Shown here: piece by piece, positions 38,044 through 47,091 of the stretch
How the letters are laid out: the number at the start of each line of letters is the position of its first letter
Position numbering within the stretch: the first letter of the stretch is position 1
From: Actinomycetes bacterium
GTDB lineage: Bacteria > Actinomycetota > Acidimicrobiia > Acidimicrobiales > Bog-793
Direction of reading: 5' to 3'
Length of the DNA: 64,000 bases
NCBI GenBank assembly: GCA_021796535.1
Contig: JAKABW010000004.1
Coordinates: 79,825 to 143,824 of the forward strand
Program-made: the position numbers and the translations under genes
The notes under the pieces: generated by a model
Told to the model about the DNA's origin: nothing
Databases searched by the model: none
The model's input: only the letters and a program-made list of their open reading frames with translations

Positions 38044-39723
38044 CTATAAGGAATCGGATACTGTCCCCGACAGAATATCCTTTGCCCCGTGCACTAATCT
38101 AACCCCGTAACGCCCGTCCTGTAACGGAAATTCTTCTCTGATATGCGCCCCTCTGGATTCCCGGCGCTGAAAAGCCGCGGCGATGAGCGCTTTTGCCGCC
38201 AAAATCATGTTGGCGACTTCCGCTTCGTTCCTGTTCAACTCCCCGGGAAGAGCTGCCAGCAAATCCTCCGTCTCCCCGTCGGCTGCCTCAAGCCCTTCCC
38301 GGGAGCGTGACATCGAGAGGTACCTGCCTGTCGTGCGACGAAAAGTCGTCAAAAAATCGTCTTTCCCTCCGGCGTAAAATTCTTTGCCGGCTCTGCCCCG
38401 CAGATCTCCGGCCGTCATATCGGCTATATACACCAAAGGCATATGGGTGCCTCCGGCAACGGTGCTTTCCGCCGATGTCGGATCCGGATTCGTCAACCAG
38501 TCCTCCAGATGCAGCACGGGGGCATTGAAGACGCCGGACGGGGAGGCCTTTCTTTTCCCGAGGGCGATACGTTCCGCCGCTCTTTTCCCGGACACCAAAC
38601 CGTCCAGCAAAGAATTGGATGCCAGCCTGTTGGCTCCGTGCACCCCGTTGCAGGCCACTTCCCCTACGGCACACAGACCCGGCAGAGAAGAAAAACCGTC
38701 CGGATCGGTCAAAACCCCGCCGCACAGATAATGCGCCGCGGGAGCCACGGGAAGGAGATCGACGGCCGGATCAAAGCCTTCGTTTTTTACGATTTCATAC
38801 AGGTTGGGAAATTTGCGGGCAAAGCCTTCCAGATGACGGACATCCAAAAACAGTTCCGCACTGCTTTCTTCTGCCATTCTTTCTGCCATTTTTCTGCTGA
38901 CAATATCTCGGGGAAGGAGTTCGTCCACAAATCTTTTTCCGCGGTGATCGAGCAGGAAAGCGCCTTCGCCCCTCACGGCTTCCGAAATCAGCGGCTTGGG
39001 CTGAGAGTCAACCGCCAGCGCCGTGGGGTGAAACTGGACAAATTCAAGATCCGCGCATGCCGCGCCGGCCCTGAGGGCCATGGCCAGTCCGTCTCCCGTC
39101 GACTGAAGAGGCGCGGTCGTCAAAGGAAACATCTGGCCGGCGCCGCCCGTGGCGAGAATGACAAAGTCCGCACCTATCTCGGTGAAATCCCCCGACGGAT
39201 CCACGGCCCTAAGACCCTTGATGCCTGATGCGCCGGACAAAAGATCCAGCGCAAAATAATTTTCCAAAACCTCAACATTTACGGACTCCAAAAAATTAAT
39301 TAAACTTCTTTCCACTTCCCGGCCTGTTGCGGCTCCGCCGGCATGGACCACCCTGGCAAAACTGTGGCCGCCTTCCCGGCCTTTTGCCAAATGTCCGGAT
39401 TGGTCCAAGTCAAAACGCGCCCCCAAGTCGATCAAGTCCATGACCCTCTTCGGACCTTCCGTCACCAAAATGCGAACGGCTTCCCCGTCGCAAAGGCCCG
39501 CTCCCGCAGACAAGGTATCGGCCAGATGCGTTTCCGCTCTGTCGCCGTTCGGATTCATAACGGCGGCTATGCCGCCTTGGGCTATATTGGTGGCCGAGTC
39601 GGACAGAGCGTCTTTGGTTAGCAACGCCACATTGATATTTGCTTTAGCCAAATTGATTGCCGCCGTCAAACCGGCAACTCCGCTTCCCACAACAACTGCA
39701 TTAAAAGACTTATATTTCATCAC
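38044..39723 (-). CDS. nadB: L-aspartate oxidase
   Basis: 559 residues. FAD enzyme that oxidises aspartate to iminoaspartate for quinolinate synthesis. The Rossmann motif is VVGSGVAGLTAAINLAKA. NIAQGGIAAVM follows, the active-site arginine region is RVVHAGGAATGREVERSL, and the C-terminal helical bundle is complete. AGGTGA stands before the ATG. The usual partner nadA (quinolinate synthase) is not in this window, although nadC is next. Confidence 0.95.
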   Translation of the reverse strand: MMKYKSFNAVVVGSGVAGLTAAINLAKANINVALLTKDALSDSATNIAQGGIAAVMNPNGDRAETHLADTLSAGAGLCDGEAVRILVTEGPKRVMDLIDLGARFDLDQSGHLAKGREGGHSFARVVHAGGAATGREVERSLINFLESVNVEVLENYFALDLLSGASGIKGLRAVDPSGDFTEIGADFVILATGGAGQMFPLTTAPLQSTGDGLAMALRAGAACADLEFVQFHPTALAVDSQPKPLISEAVRGEGAFLLDHRGKRFVDELLPRDIVSRKMAERMAEESSAELFLDVRHLEGFARKFPNLYEIVKNEGFDPAVDLLPVAPAAHYLCGGVLTDPDGFSSLPGLCAVGEVACNGVHGANRLASNSLLDGLVSGKRAAERIALGKRKASPSGVFNAPVLHLEDWLTNPDPTSAESTVAGGTHMPLVYIADMTAGDLRGRAGKEFYAGGKDDFLTTFRRTTGRYLSMSRSREGLEAADGETEDLLAALPGELNRNEAEVANMILAAKALIAAAFQRRESRGAHIREEFPLQDGRYGVRLVHGAKDILSGTVSDSL

Positions 39724-39724
39724 T

Positions 39725-40381
39725 TCACCTGGGATCTATACTTACATCGGGAAGCACTTCTATGCCGTTATCCGCCTCGGCCAACCCGAGAACGTCACGC
39801 CAGGAAGCCGTTTTGAATTCGGGATGAATTGCCGTAAATATCTTGAGTTCTGCAACATTTACCAAATCACAAAGCGGTGCCAGCACAAAAGCACGCTCGT
39901 GCATGCGGGGATGGGGTATCGTGAGATCCCCATCCGACATCAGTACCCCGTCCATAATCAAAATATCCACGTCAAGGGTTCTCGGCCCAAATCTTTCCTG
40001 CCGCACCCTCTTGGCCGCATGCTCTATTGAGTTAACGTAAGATAATATATCACGAGGATGCAAAGAGGTTTCCAAAGACACAGCCGCATTGTAATAATTC
40101 GACTGTCCCGCCGGCCCGCCTGCCGGCTTTGTCTCATACACACGTGAAATCTGCAGACCTTCATCAAGCTTTATAAGTTCTTTAACCCCCAACAAAAGGT
40201 TGCCGCATCTGTCGCCCAAATTGGAACCGAGGGACAAATAGGTTTTCCTTAGATAGGTATGGGAATCTTGAGTACCGGCCGCCAAGGTAGTTGCACTTTG
40301 ATTCTTGGTATTGGGCGCGTCATTGTTGTTCATTGTCATAACAAAATCTTTATCAGCTATATTAGTCCCATTATCGGACAA
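39725..40381 (-). CDS. folK: HPPK: 2-amino-4-hydroxy-6-hydroxymethyldihydropteridine pyrophosphokinase
   Basis: 218 residues, longer than the usual 160 because of an unconserved N-terminus of about 46 residues rich in Asn, Asp and Thr. The real domain starts at TYLSLGSNLGDRCGNLL. It contains FGPRTLDVDILIMDG with the ATP and metal aspartates, and PHPRMHERAFVLAPL. A later start, such as the ATG at 40339 in the same frame, would shorten the tail. The start overlaps folB by 11 bases. Confidence 0.92.
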   Translation of the reverse strand: MSDNGTNIADKDFVMTMNNNDAPNTKNQSATTLAAGTQDSHTYLRKTYLSLGSNLGDRCGNLLLGVKELIKLDEGLQISRVYETKPAGGPAGQSNYYNAAVSLETSLHPRDILSYVNSIEHAAKRVRQERFGPRTLDVDILIMDGVLMSDGDLTIPHPRMHERAFVLAPLCDLVNVAELKIFTAIHPEFKTASWRDVLGLAEADNGIEVLPDVSIDPR

Positions 40382-40778
40382 CTCCGTGACCGTCGCCGTT
40401 TTGTATTGATAACGTGACTTTTACACGGCCGATATTTTCTTTCACCGGCGGCATTTCTTTGGTCAGCGAAACCCTCACGGCTGCCACATGGCTCATCGTC
40501 AAAATCGAGCGCGCTATTTTGTCAGCCAACGTCTCAATCAAATTAAAACTCGTGTTTTCAATTATATCTGCAACCTTATTGCTTAAAATGGAGTAGTCCA
40601 AAGTATCGGCCACGTCGTCGGTTGTGCAGCATTTATCGGAATCAAGCCAAACCGTCAGATCGACGCTGAAAGGTTGCTTTTGCTTTTTTTCAAACGGCAG
40701 AACTCCATGCCTACCGTATGCTCTGATACCGGATAGTTCCAAATAGTGATTCCCAAAGCGACAATTACAGCATTCCAC
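40371..40778 (-). CDS. folB: dihydroneopterin aldolase
   Basis: 135 residues, small tunnelling-fold enzyme. LELSGIRAYGRHGVLPFEKK carries the catalytic tyrosine and the pterin site, TLDYSILSNKVADII follows, and FNLIETLADKIARSIL includes the substrate-anchoring glutamate. The C-terminal KEMPPVKENIGRVKVTL is typical. Its first ten residues (MECCNCRFGN) are an unusual cysteine-rich extension and may not be translated. Sits between the phosphatase-like gene and folK. Confidence 0.92.
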   Translation of the reverse strand: MECCNCRFGNHYLELSGIRAYGRHGVLPFEKKQKQPFSVDLTVWLDSDKCCTTDDVADTLDYSILSNKVADIIENTSFNLIETLADKIARSILTMSHVAAVRVSLTKEMPPVKENIGRVKVTLSIQNGDGHGVVR

Positions 40779-40844
40779 GCGGTCTTCCTAACTTTCGATA
40801 AACGTATTTTCATGACTCGACCGGCGATACTTACCGAAGCGGTT

Positions 40845-41417
40845 CTAAGAGTCGCCGTTGGACAAAGCACTGTCCTTGTCACCTGACATTGCAGCGTTTT
40901 TAGATTTTTCCTCCCGCTCGGCAACCAGTAAAGCCGTGGTGGCAACTATCTGGCGACCGCTCGCCCCCAAATGGCGTTTGGTCATTCTCTCTATCTGAAA
41001 TATTGCCTTGGTGGCCGGATAATATATTTTTTCCCAGCACAAAAACCCGGCAGCCGCTCCAAAAGCAACGTCGCCCAACATGCCTTCGTGCATAATGGTT
41101 TTTTCGCCTTGTCTTATCCATTTGTCCAGGTTTTCATACAGGTCAATAAGGACTTGACTGCCGGCCCTGTCCGAAGTGACCGGGGCATGGTACCAGGCTA
41201 TTTTTGACTCCGTATAGACTGCGATATTGTCCGCCGCCGAGAGAAGAGAGACCACGTGAATAAACTTATTGGCCTTAAGCCAAACAATTTCTTCCCTTTG
41301 TCTGATGGCCCTATGCGTTTCGTGATGACCTCCCGGTCTTTCGCTCACGGCCAAAAGCTCGGGAATAATCCAGGTTAAGTTCCTTGGCTGTAAACCTTCC
41401 GCCCAACGACTTACCAC
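40845..41417 (-). CDS. phosphatase-like protein of unknown function in the folate operon
   Basis: 190 residues; its start overlaps the folP stop by seven bases, so it is coupled. By pattern it resembles a small tyrosine/dual-specificity phosphatase: WIIPELLAVSERPG, a helix EEIVWLKANKFIHVVSLLS, then IAWYHAP and a helical region EKTIMHEGMLGDVAFGAAAG where the P-loop would lie. The catalytic HCxxxxxR of that family is absent: the segment reads HEGMLGD, with glutamate in place of cysteine and no arginine. If the resemblance is real, it is a pseudo-enzyme with a binding or regulatory role. The family assignment is tentative. Confidence 0.55.
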   Translation of the reverse strand: MVSRWAEGLQPRNLTWIIPELLAVSERPGGHHETHRAIRQREEIVWLKANKFIHVVSLLSAADNIAVYTESKIAWYHAPVTSDRAGSQVLIDLYENLDKWIRQGEKTIMHEGMLGDVAFGAAAGFLCWEKIYYPATKAIFQIERMTKRHLGASGRQIVATTALLVAEREEKSKNAAMSGDKDSALSNGDS

Positions 41418-42304
41418 TGCAGTTCTCCCATTAAATCCAATATGTACTTGGTCTCCGACACGTCATGGACCCTTAATATCTTAACACCCGCCAGGACCAT
41501 GAAGGCCGCCGCCGCCAATGAGGCTTCTTTCCTTTCCATAGGAGGGTAGTCCGAATCACCAGTAAAATCAAGCTTTGGCAATTCCAAAATAGCGTTTTCC
41601 TGCAAATTATAAAGACGGGCAATTAAATCATTTTTCCCGACGGCATCGGGCCGCTTTTCTTGGGCAAGCATATGACCCAAAAACCGCTTACGGCTTACCC
41701 CCACCAACAACGGAAAATTATTATTGCTGTTTTGTGTAAAAATTGGGAGATGGCCCAATAGGGATACGTTGTGCTCGGCAGATTTGCCGAATCCTATGCC
41801 GGGATCTATGTAAACCTCGGTGACCCCTTGAGCAACAGCGGCTTCACCCATGCTGACAATGCTTGAGTATACTTCGTCCGCCACGTCTTTATAGTAGGGT
41901 TTATCCTGCATCCGGCTGTATTCTCCCTGTCTGTGCATCACCACAAGAGCGGTGCCGAGTTCGGCGGCGACCGCGGCAAGGTTGCCGCCCACGTCATTTA
42001 GGACGGCGGCGCCGGCCTTGACGGCTTCTCTCGCCACTTCTTCTTTAAAAGTGTCTATCGAAACACGCACTTTCGGTGCCAGCTCGCGCACAACCGGAAT
42101 TACTCTCCGTAATTCTTCTTCCACCGGAACCGGAACCGCACCGGGACGGGTTGATTCGCCGCCTATGTCTACAATGTCCGCTCCGTCGGCTATGAGAGCC
42201 AAACCGTGTTCTATCGCTTTTTCGTGGTCAAAATAAAGTCCCCCGTCGTAAAAAGAATCGGGGGTCACATTCAGTACACCCATAATCGTCGTTTTATTTT
42301 CCAC
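41411..42304 (-). CDS. folP: dihydropteroate synthase
   Basis: 297 residues, TIM barrel. The target of sulfonamides; it joins p-aminobenzoate to the pterin diphosphate. Conserved segments: MGVLNVTPDSFYDGG, DIGGESTRPGAVPV with the flexible loop, VSIDTFK, LNDVGG, VYIDPGIGFGKSAEHN and LLVGVSRKRFLG, with VLRVHDV at the C-terminus. All expected pterin and pABA ligands appear present. The start has no strong Shine-Dalgarno. Confidence 0.96.
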   Translation of the reverse strand: MENKTTIMGVLNVTPDSFYDGGLYFDHEKAIEHGLALIADGADIVDIGGESTRPGAVPVPVEEELRRVIPVVRELAPKVRVSIDTFKEEVAREAVKAGAAVLNDVGGNLAAVAAELGTALVVMHRQGEYSRMQDKPYYKDVADEVYSSIVSMGEAAVAQGVTEVYIDPGIGFGKSAEHNVSLLGHLPIFTQNSNNNFPLLVGVSRKRFLGHMLAQEKRPDAVGKNDLIARLYNLQENAILELPKLDFTGDSDYPPMERKEASLAAAAFMVLAGVKILRVHDVSETKYILDLMGELQW

Positions 42305-42622
42305 TGCTGTGCCTCTTTGCGACCGAATATGCCTTTGGCATTACAATCCGGTTAGCGATTGTAATAAATCTAGCATATCTCCAAAACAAAAACTTTTATG
42401 CGCTGACGCCGCCAAGAGGTATTACTGTCCGACAACAGCCAAACGATGCCGTGCCGAGGCGGTTGCAAACAGTTTTGCCCGTCCTTGGGATATGGCGTAG
42501 GCAATGCCATCCGCCGAAGTAACTCCGGACTTCTGCCGTGATCCGCAGACGGCTTATGGCGAACCGAAGCAAACAGCCTCGATTCGGATGCCCAAATCCA
42601 AAACCTATCCAAAAATACGCTT
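42305..42622. other. gap between folE and folP, no intact gene
   Basis: 318 bp. No frame has family similarity. On the minus strand a frame reads GVTSADGIAYAISQGRAKLF and on for about 34 residues. It looks protein-like in composition but is bounded by stops on both sides, so it could be a degraded gene. I saw no riboswitch consensus. Confidence 0.35.
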
Positions 42623-43213
42623 CTAACCGCGAATAAAAGCCATGGCTTCCTGTCTTGCGGCTATGTTGGTCTTAAAAATCCCTCTGACGGCCGAAGTAAC
42701 GGTTATGGCTCCGGGTTTTTTGACTCCCCTCATAGACATGCACATATGCTCTGCCTCTATCACCACCAATGTCCCCATTGGATTTAAGCGGGTTTCTATG
42801 GCTTCCGCTATCTGTGTCGTGAGTCTTTCTTGAACCTGCAGTCTCCGCGCATAACCTTCAACCAAGCGGGCCAGTTTGGACAAACCGGTAATGCGGCCGG
42901 TATCGTTTGGGATATAGGCTACATGTGCTTTACCAAAAAACGGCACCAGATGGTGTTCGCAAAGAGAAGTAAAAGTTATGTCTTTTACCATCACCATTTC
43001 GTCATGGCTTTCGTCAAACACTTTGTCCAAGTGCTCGCCCGGATCAGAAGCGAGCTCCGATGTCATTTGCAAAAACATTTTGGCGACCCTTTCGGGGGTA
43101 TCCTGAAGTCCTTCCCGGTCCGGGTTCTCGCCTATGGCCGTCAAAAGCTCCCTGACGGCTTTTGCTGCCCTGTCCAAATCGTAAATATTGTTTTCTTCGT
43201 TCATTGCACCCAA
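42623..43213 (-). CDS. folE: GTP cyclohydrolase I
   Basis: 196 residues. First step of folate synthesis, GTP to 7,8-dihydroneopterin triphosphate. Zinc and substrate motifs: [47 protein letters not shown], and [20 protein letters not shown]. The start reads [12 protein letters not shown]; an internal ATG three codons on is an alternative. Upstream on the same strand is hpt, with no ftsH between them as there would be in most actinobacteria. Confidence 0.96.
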   Translation of the reverse strand: MGAMNEENNIYDLDRAAKAVRELLTAIGENPDREGLQDTPERVAKMFLQMTSELASDPGEHLDKVFDESHDEMVMVKDITFTSLCEHHLVPFFGKAHVAYIPNDTGRITGLSKLARLVEGYARRLQVQERLTTQIAEAIETRLNPMGTLVVIEAEHMCMSMRGVKKPGAITVTSAVRGIFKTNIAARQEAMAFIRG

Positions 43214-43277
43214 CCCCTACCGTCCGGGTCAAACGCCTTTCGGTCCTCAACGTCGTTTTGATGGCATTGTCAAAAAT

Positions 43278-43850
43278 TTACTGCATGTCTAAAGAATAAA
43301 TATCGGTCAGATTTCTGTAACGCTGGCCTATGTCCAACCCGTATCCGACGACAAAACACGGCTCTATTTTAAAACCAACATATTTTATGTCCAATGCGGC
43401 CTTTTGCTGTCCGTCTTTTACCAGCAGGGAGCAGACGGTAAGACTGGCCGGATTGCGGGCCAAAAGGCCTTTTCTCAAATAGGAAAGGGTGAGACCGCTG
43501 TCTACTATATCTTCGATAATGATGACGTTTCTGCCCTGAATGTCGGTATCCAGATCTTTTGCTATCCTGACCACACCCGAAGTCTTGGTGGCGGCGCCGT
43601 AAGAAGCGACGGCCATAAAGTCCGTTTCCACGTCCATGTCAATCGCACGCACAAGATCGGCCAGAAAAATAAAGGCGCCTTTTAAAATACCTATCAGCAA
43701 AGGGCTCTTGTCTCTAAAGTCGTTTGTTATGGACTCACCGATCTCGGACACCTTGGCCAATAACTCCTCCTGCTTGATCAGCAAAGAGGCTTTCACATCC
43801 GTTTGTCCGGGGAGATTTACGCGAAACGAGTCGGTTTCTTTTTCTTTCAC
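43278..43850 (-). CDS. hpt: hypoxanthine phosphoribosyltransferase
   Basis: 190 residues. Purine salvage enzyme of the type I PRTase fold. The PRPP motif is VIIIEDIVDSGLTLSYL, the flexible loop region is MAVASYGAATKTSGVVRI, and the C-terminal hood is KYVGFKIEPCFVVGYGLDIGQRYRNL. It normally starts at the strand before EELLAKV; the first 24 residues are a variable extension. Follows tilS on the same strand, 55 bp away, the standard actinobacterial pair. Confidence 0.95.
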   Translation of the reverse strand: MKEKETDSFRVNLPGQTDVKASLLIKQEELLAKVSEIGESITNDFRDKSPLLIGILKGAFIFLADLVRAIDMDVETDFMAVASYGAATKTSGVVRIAKDLDTDIQGRNVIIIEDIVDSGLTLSYLRKGLLARNPASLTVCSLLVKDGQQKAALDIKYVGFKIEPCFVVGYGLDIGQRYRNLTDIYSLDMQ

Positions 43851-43905
43851 AGATCCAGACTAGTACCTTTAAACAAAATATCGCCAAATTCACATAATCG
43901 TTTTT

Positions 43906-44859
43906 CTAAGGCCGGACGATTAGAGAACCTTTTGACCTGCGCACATCAATTCCTCCCGGCAACTGGCACGCCAGTCTTTTCTTTTTCACCACTTCCATCA
44001 CCATTTCCAGACTTTCATGGGAAGGGGGATGCTTTTCTGCGTTCAAGCCCCTGAGCCAGCCGCGGAGTGCTCTTTTGGCCAGCACTTCATGTGCCCGCAA
44101 AACCTCGGCTGTACTGTCCGGTTTAATTCCGGCGGCCAAATCATTCAAGAATTTGTTTTCCGCAAATACCACCTCGGCCGTGCGCGCCAACAAAACGGCC
44201 ACGTCGCGCCGGGCTATCTCGTTGCACAAAGGCAACAGTTCGTGGCGCACCCTGTTGCGCAAAAATCTCGGGTCGTCGTTGCTAGGATCCATAACCGGAT
44301 CCAACAAAAGCAGTTCGGTAAGTTTTTTGGTTTCAGACCTTCTGATTCGCAGGATGGGGTGGCTGAAATTGGCCTCCATTCCGCTCAGCCCGTCCAGGGC
44401 CGCCCCTCTGAGTAAGTTGATGAGCAGTGTCTCTGCCTGATCATCCAGAGTATGGCCGGTGGCGGCGCCGGAAGGCAAAGCCGCTTTGCGCAAAGCGCGC
44501 GCCCTGGCTTCCAAATTGGGGCCCTCTTCCACCCGCACGCTCAGGGAAACGAATTCCGCTCCCAGCAATTCCGCTGCCGCACGCACCGTGCCGGCCTCCG
44601 CATGCGAACCCGTCCTGATCCGGTGATCCACGTGATAACAGGTAACCCTCAAACCCGCTCTGACGGCCAGCGCCAACAGAGCCAGGGAGTCGGGACCCCC
44701 CGAGACTGCGCACTTGTAGACGGTTCCCGGCTCCGGAAAATTGCATCTCGGCAATAATGCGTCGGCAAACCGGGCCGCTTTTTCGCTCCAGACGGAGCCT
44801 GCACTGTCTTTTGCCGTTTCAAAGTTATTCTTCGAAGGCTTTGAATTGTCGATTCCCAT
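43906..44859 (-). CDS. tilS: tRNA(Ile)-lysidine synthetase
   Basis: 317 residues, the short form without the C-terminal domains of the E. coli enzyme. The PP-loop is AVSGGPDSLALLALA (SGGPDS at 53-58). YHVDHRIRTGSHAEA and GHTLDDQAETLLINLLRG follow, with RRSETKKLTELLLLDPVMDPSN as the tRNA-recognition region. It modifies the CAU anticodon so that it reads AUA codons. It lies 13 bases past the stop of the metalloprotease gene. Confidence 0.93.
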   Translation of the reverse strand: MGIDNSKPSKNNFETAKDSAGSVWSEKAARFADALLPRCNFPEPGTVYKCAVSGGPDSLALLALAVRAGLRVTCYHVDHRIRTGSHAEAGTVRAAAELLGAEFVSLSVRVEEGPNLEARARALRKAALPSGAATGHTLDDQAETLLINLLRGAALDGLSGMEANFSHPILRIRRSETKKLTELLLLDPVMDPSNDDPRFLRNRVRHELLPLCNEIARRDVAVLLARTAEVVFAENKFLNDLAAGIKPDSTAEVLRAHEVLAKRALRGWLRGLNAEKHPPSHESLEMVMEVVKKKRLACQLPGGIDVRRSKGSLIVRP

Positions 44860-44872
44860 TCGGATACGCTTT

Positions 44873-45928
44873 TTATTTACAGAGCACTCTCTCGACCCAT
44901 AATGCGGGTTTTGCTATTTCATCCATGCTCGGAAGGGCTTTGGGGGAGTCCCAGATCTTATTCATGACCTTTTTTCCTCCGACCGACTCGATATGGTAGA
45001 TAAACTCTTCCCCTTTTTTGTATTGGGACGCTTTGGCCTCCATACCCGTCAATTGACGGATAAACTTTGCCGGAGTGCCTCCGGCTTGGCGTCTGGCATG
45101 AAGTGTCTCGGAAAACAAACCGGCGTCTTTGATATTTTCTCCGGCAGCTCTGTCCATCACCACGTCGGAGTGACCTTCCAACACGCTCATAAGAGCTTGT
45201 GCCTGCTTCAGCGCATCCATGTGCTCTCCCGAAACGAACAATCCGACCAAGCCGTGTTCGGCAAGGGGGTTATTGCCTGCAGCGATTGCGGAAATGCTGC
45301 GGCGCAAGCCCGCCAGAAGATCCTCGAGCGTAAAAGACGCCAAACCCATACTCCGCTTAATTAGGTCTTCGAAGTAGGTATTCATCCACGAAACTCCCTG
45401 GAATTGCGACCTGTGGGTCAGCTCATGAATGGCCACCCACAAACGGAATTGGCTTTTGTCAAAGTTATACTCGTCTTCAACCGCCAGAATATTTTCGGCA
45501 ACAAAATACACGGTATCCCCGGATTTTGCTGTCCCTATGGCCATATCGTACTGTCCGAGCACTTTGCCGGACAACCAAGCCAACATCAAACCGAGCTCTA
45601 TGCCGGCAGCCGCACTGGTGGCGGGATTCAGGGCTTTCTGAAAAAGAGGGGGACCCTTGATGCCCCCTTGGGCCAAAGACATCAAATCCCTGAGAGACAA
45701 GATATTGGCCTCTGCCCAGGCGCTTCTGCTGACTACCTGACAAACGGCCGTGCCGGACGGCTTCAGACCCGTTTCCTTCTTGACAATTTTTTCGGCTTTT
45801 TTCCCTATTTCATCGAATTCAGATTGCAGGACTTCCAATTTTTCTTCCGTAAGAGGGGTGCGGGAATAAGAAATTGTTTTTTGGGCTACGTTCTTTGCCA
45901 AATCCCAAGCAATCGGTTCAACTTTCAC
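44873..45928 (-). CDS. zinc-dependent metalloprotease-like protein, DUF2342 family
   Basis: 351 residues. An HExxH site is seen as VAIHELTHRSQF (HELTH at 168-172), and a second conserved block VLEGHSDVVMDRA would supply the third ligand. The GIELGLMLAWLSGKVLGQYD and YFVAENI segments are typical of this actinobacterial family, annotated elsewhere as a putative hydrolase linked to coenzyme F420 biosynthesis. The adjacent tilS-hpt order is the conserved context. Its substrate is unknown. Confidence 0.88.
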   Translation of the reverse strand: MKVEPIAWDLAKNVAQKTISYSRTPLTEEKLEVLQSEFDEIGKKAEKIVKKETGLKPSGTAVCQVVSRSAWAEANILSLRDLMSLAQGGIKGPPLFQKALNPATSAAAGIELGLMLAWLSGKVLGQYDMAIGTAKSGDTVYFVAENILAVEDEYNFDKSQFRLWVAIHELTHRSQFQGVSWMNTYFEDLIKRSMGLASFTLEDLLAGLRRSISAIAAGNNPLAEHGLVGLFVSGEHMDALKQAQALMSVLEGHSDVVMDRAAGENIKDAGLFSETLHARRQAGGTPAKFIRQLTGMEAKASQYKKGEEFIYHIESVGGKKVMNKIWDSPKALPSMDEIAKPALWVERVLCK

Positions 45929-45992
45929 TTACGGAGATCTTTCACTTTCATATATGTAAAACGACTTACCTGCGATATTTTATTGACGCTAA

Positions 45993-46340
45993 TCAGCCGT
46001 TTTCTTCCGATTCGACATTTGTTCTTTCGTAAAACAACTTGGTGGTCTGTTCTTCCATGGATATGACGGCGGCAATTCTTTGCTTGAGCGTATCGGGGAC
46101 TTTTTCCTGGCATCTACAGGATACCAATTTTCTTAAGTCGCTTTCAAACTCAAAAACCGAAACACAGGGTGCGCAATGGTCCAAATGGAATTGGATGGCT
46201 TTTCTTTTGTCCTCCGTAAGCTCCCCGTCCAAAAATTCGTATATCTTGCTCGCCACGTCACCGCAGTCGGGATATTCCGCGTAGTCGCCCGCGACTCCCG
46301 TCATATTTATATTTTCTGTATTGTTGTTTTGCTTGTCCAC
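45993..46340 (-). CDS. ZAS-type anti-sigma factor (RsrA-like)
   Basis: 115 residues. The zinc-binding anti-sigma motif is HLDHCAPC: H52, C56 and C59 (H-x3-C-x2-C), with C26 upstream as the probable fourth ligand. The helix KIYEFLDGELTEDKRKAIQF precedes it. A CRC near residue 75 matches the further cysteines of RsrA-type redox sensors. It begins two bases after the sigma factor stop. Oxidation of the cysteines would release the sigma factor. Confidence 0.9.
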   Translation of the reverse strand: MDKQNNNTENINMTGVAGDYAEYPDCGDVASKIYEFLDGELTEDKRKAIQFHLDHCAPCVSVFEFESDLRKLVSCRCQEKVPDTLKQRIAAVISMEEQTTKLFYERTNVESEENG

Positions 46341-46342
46341 GA

Positions 46343-46912
46343 CTACCCCGGCTCCGCCACCAAAAGACCTTTTTCAAGTCCATATTGTGATAACGCTTTT
46401 TGCAAAGCTTTTCTTCCGCGATGGAGCCTGCTCATAATGGTTCCTACCGGGGTTTCCATGATATCAGCTATTTCTTTATAAGAAAACCCTTCTACGTCGG
46501 CCAAAATCACCGGTATCCGGAAGTGTTCCGGCAGGGATTCCAGGGCTTCTTTTACTTCGTCGTCGGTAAAGAGATCCAGGGCTTCGTCTTCCGCACTTTT
46601 ACCGAACAGGTCTTTATCCTGCCTCAGCCTGTGGTAAAGATAAAAATCTTCCACGTCTTCCAAGTCGTCGATTTCGGGAGAACGCATCTTGGCCCGATAA
46701 ATATTGATATAAGAATTGGTTAAAATCCTGTAAAGCCAAGCTTTTAGATTGGTGCCTTCCTGAAAACTCCCGAAAGCCCTGTAAGCCTTCAGGTAGGTTT
46801 CTTGTACCAGATCTTCCGCATCAGCCGGATTTCTTGTCATTCTCATAGCGGCGGAATACAGCGAAGGCATGTATTCCATAGCTTGTTCTATAAAATGGGC
46901 TTGATCTGCCAT
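46343..46912 (-). CDS. sigR: ECF sigma factor, SigR/SigH group
   Basis: 189 residues. Region 2 shows [20 protein letters not shown] and [38 protein letters not shown] follows, and region 4 has [20 protein letters not shown] and [14 protein letters not shown]. This matches the disulfide-stress sigma factors of actinobacteria (ECF12). The cognate ZAS anti-sigma gene follows at once. I did not find a convincing GGAAT/GTT autoregulated promoter in the 179-bp upstream gap. Confidence 0.93.
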   Translation of the reverse strand: MADQAHFIEQAMEYMPSLYSAAMRMTRNPADAEDLVQETYLKAYRAFGSFQEGTNLKAWLYRILTNSYINIYRAKMRSPEIDDLEDVEDFYLYHRLRQDKDLFGKSAEDEALDLFTDDEVKEALESLPEHFRIPVILADVEGFSYKEIADIMETPVGTIMSRLHRGRKALQKALSQYGLEKGLLVAEPG

Positions 46913-47091
46913 TACTCATATCATATACCATATAAGAATCAAAATAAGATCACTTCATCCAACTTCTGAGTTTTCCAAAACGAAATGTGGCCCCCGGCGT
47001 ATTTTCGCCGAAAGCCTTCCCCATCCCGACGCAGCCGAGTTGGGTGTAAGCTTGGGGAGTTGTTTGCCTCTCGCACGAAAGGAAGATATCT

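Noticed and set aside
46913-47091. A SigR-type promoter before the ECF sigma gene
   Set aside because: No GGAAT-like -35 with a correctly spaced GTT -10 could be found.
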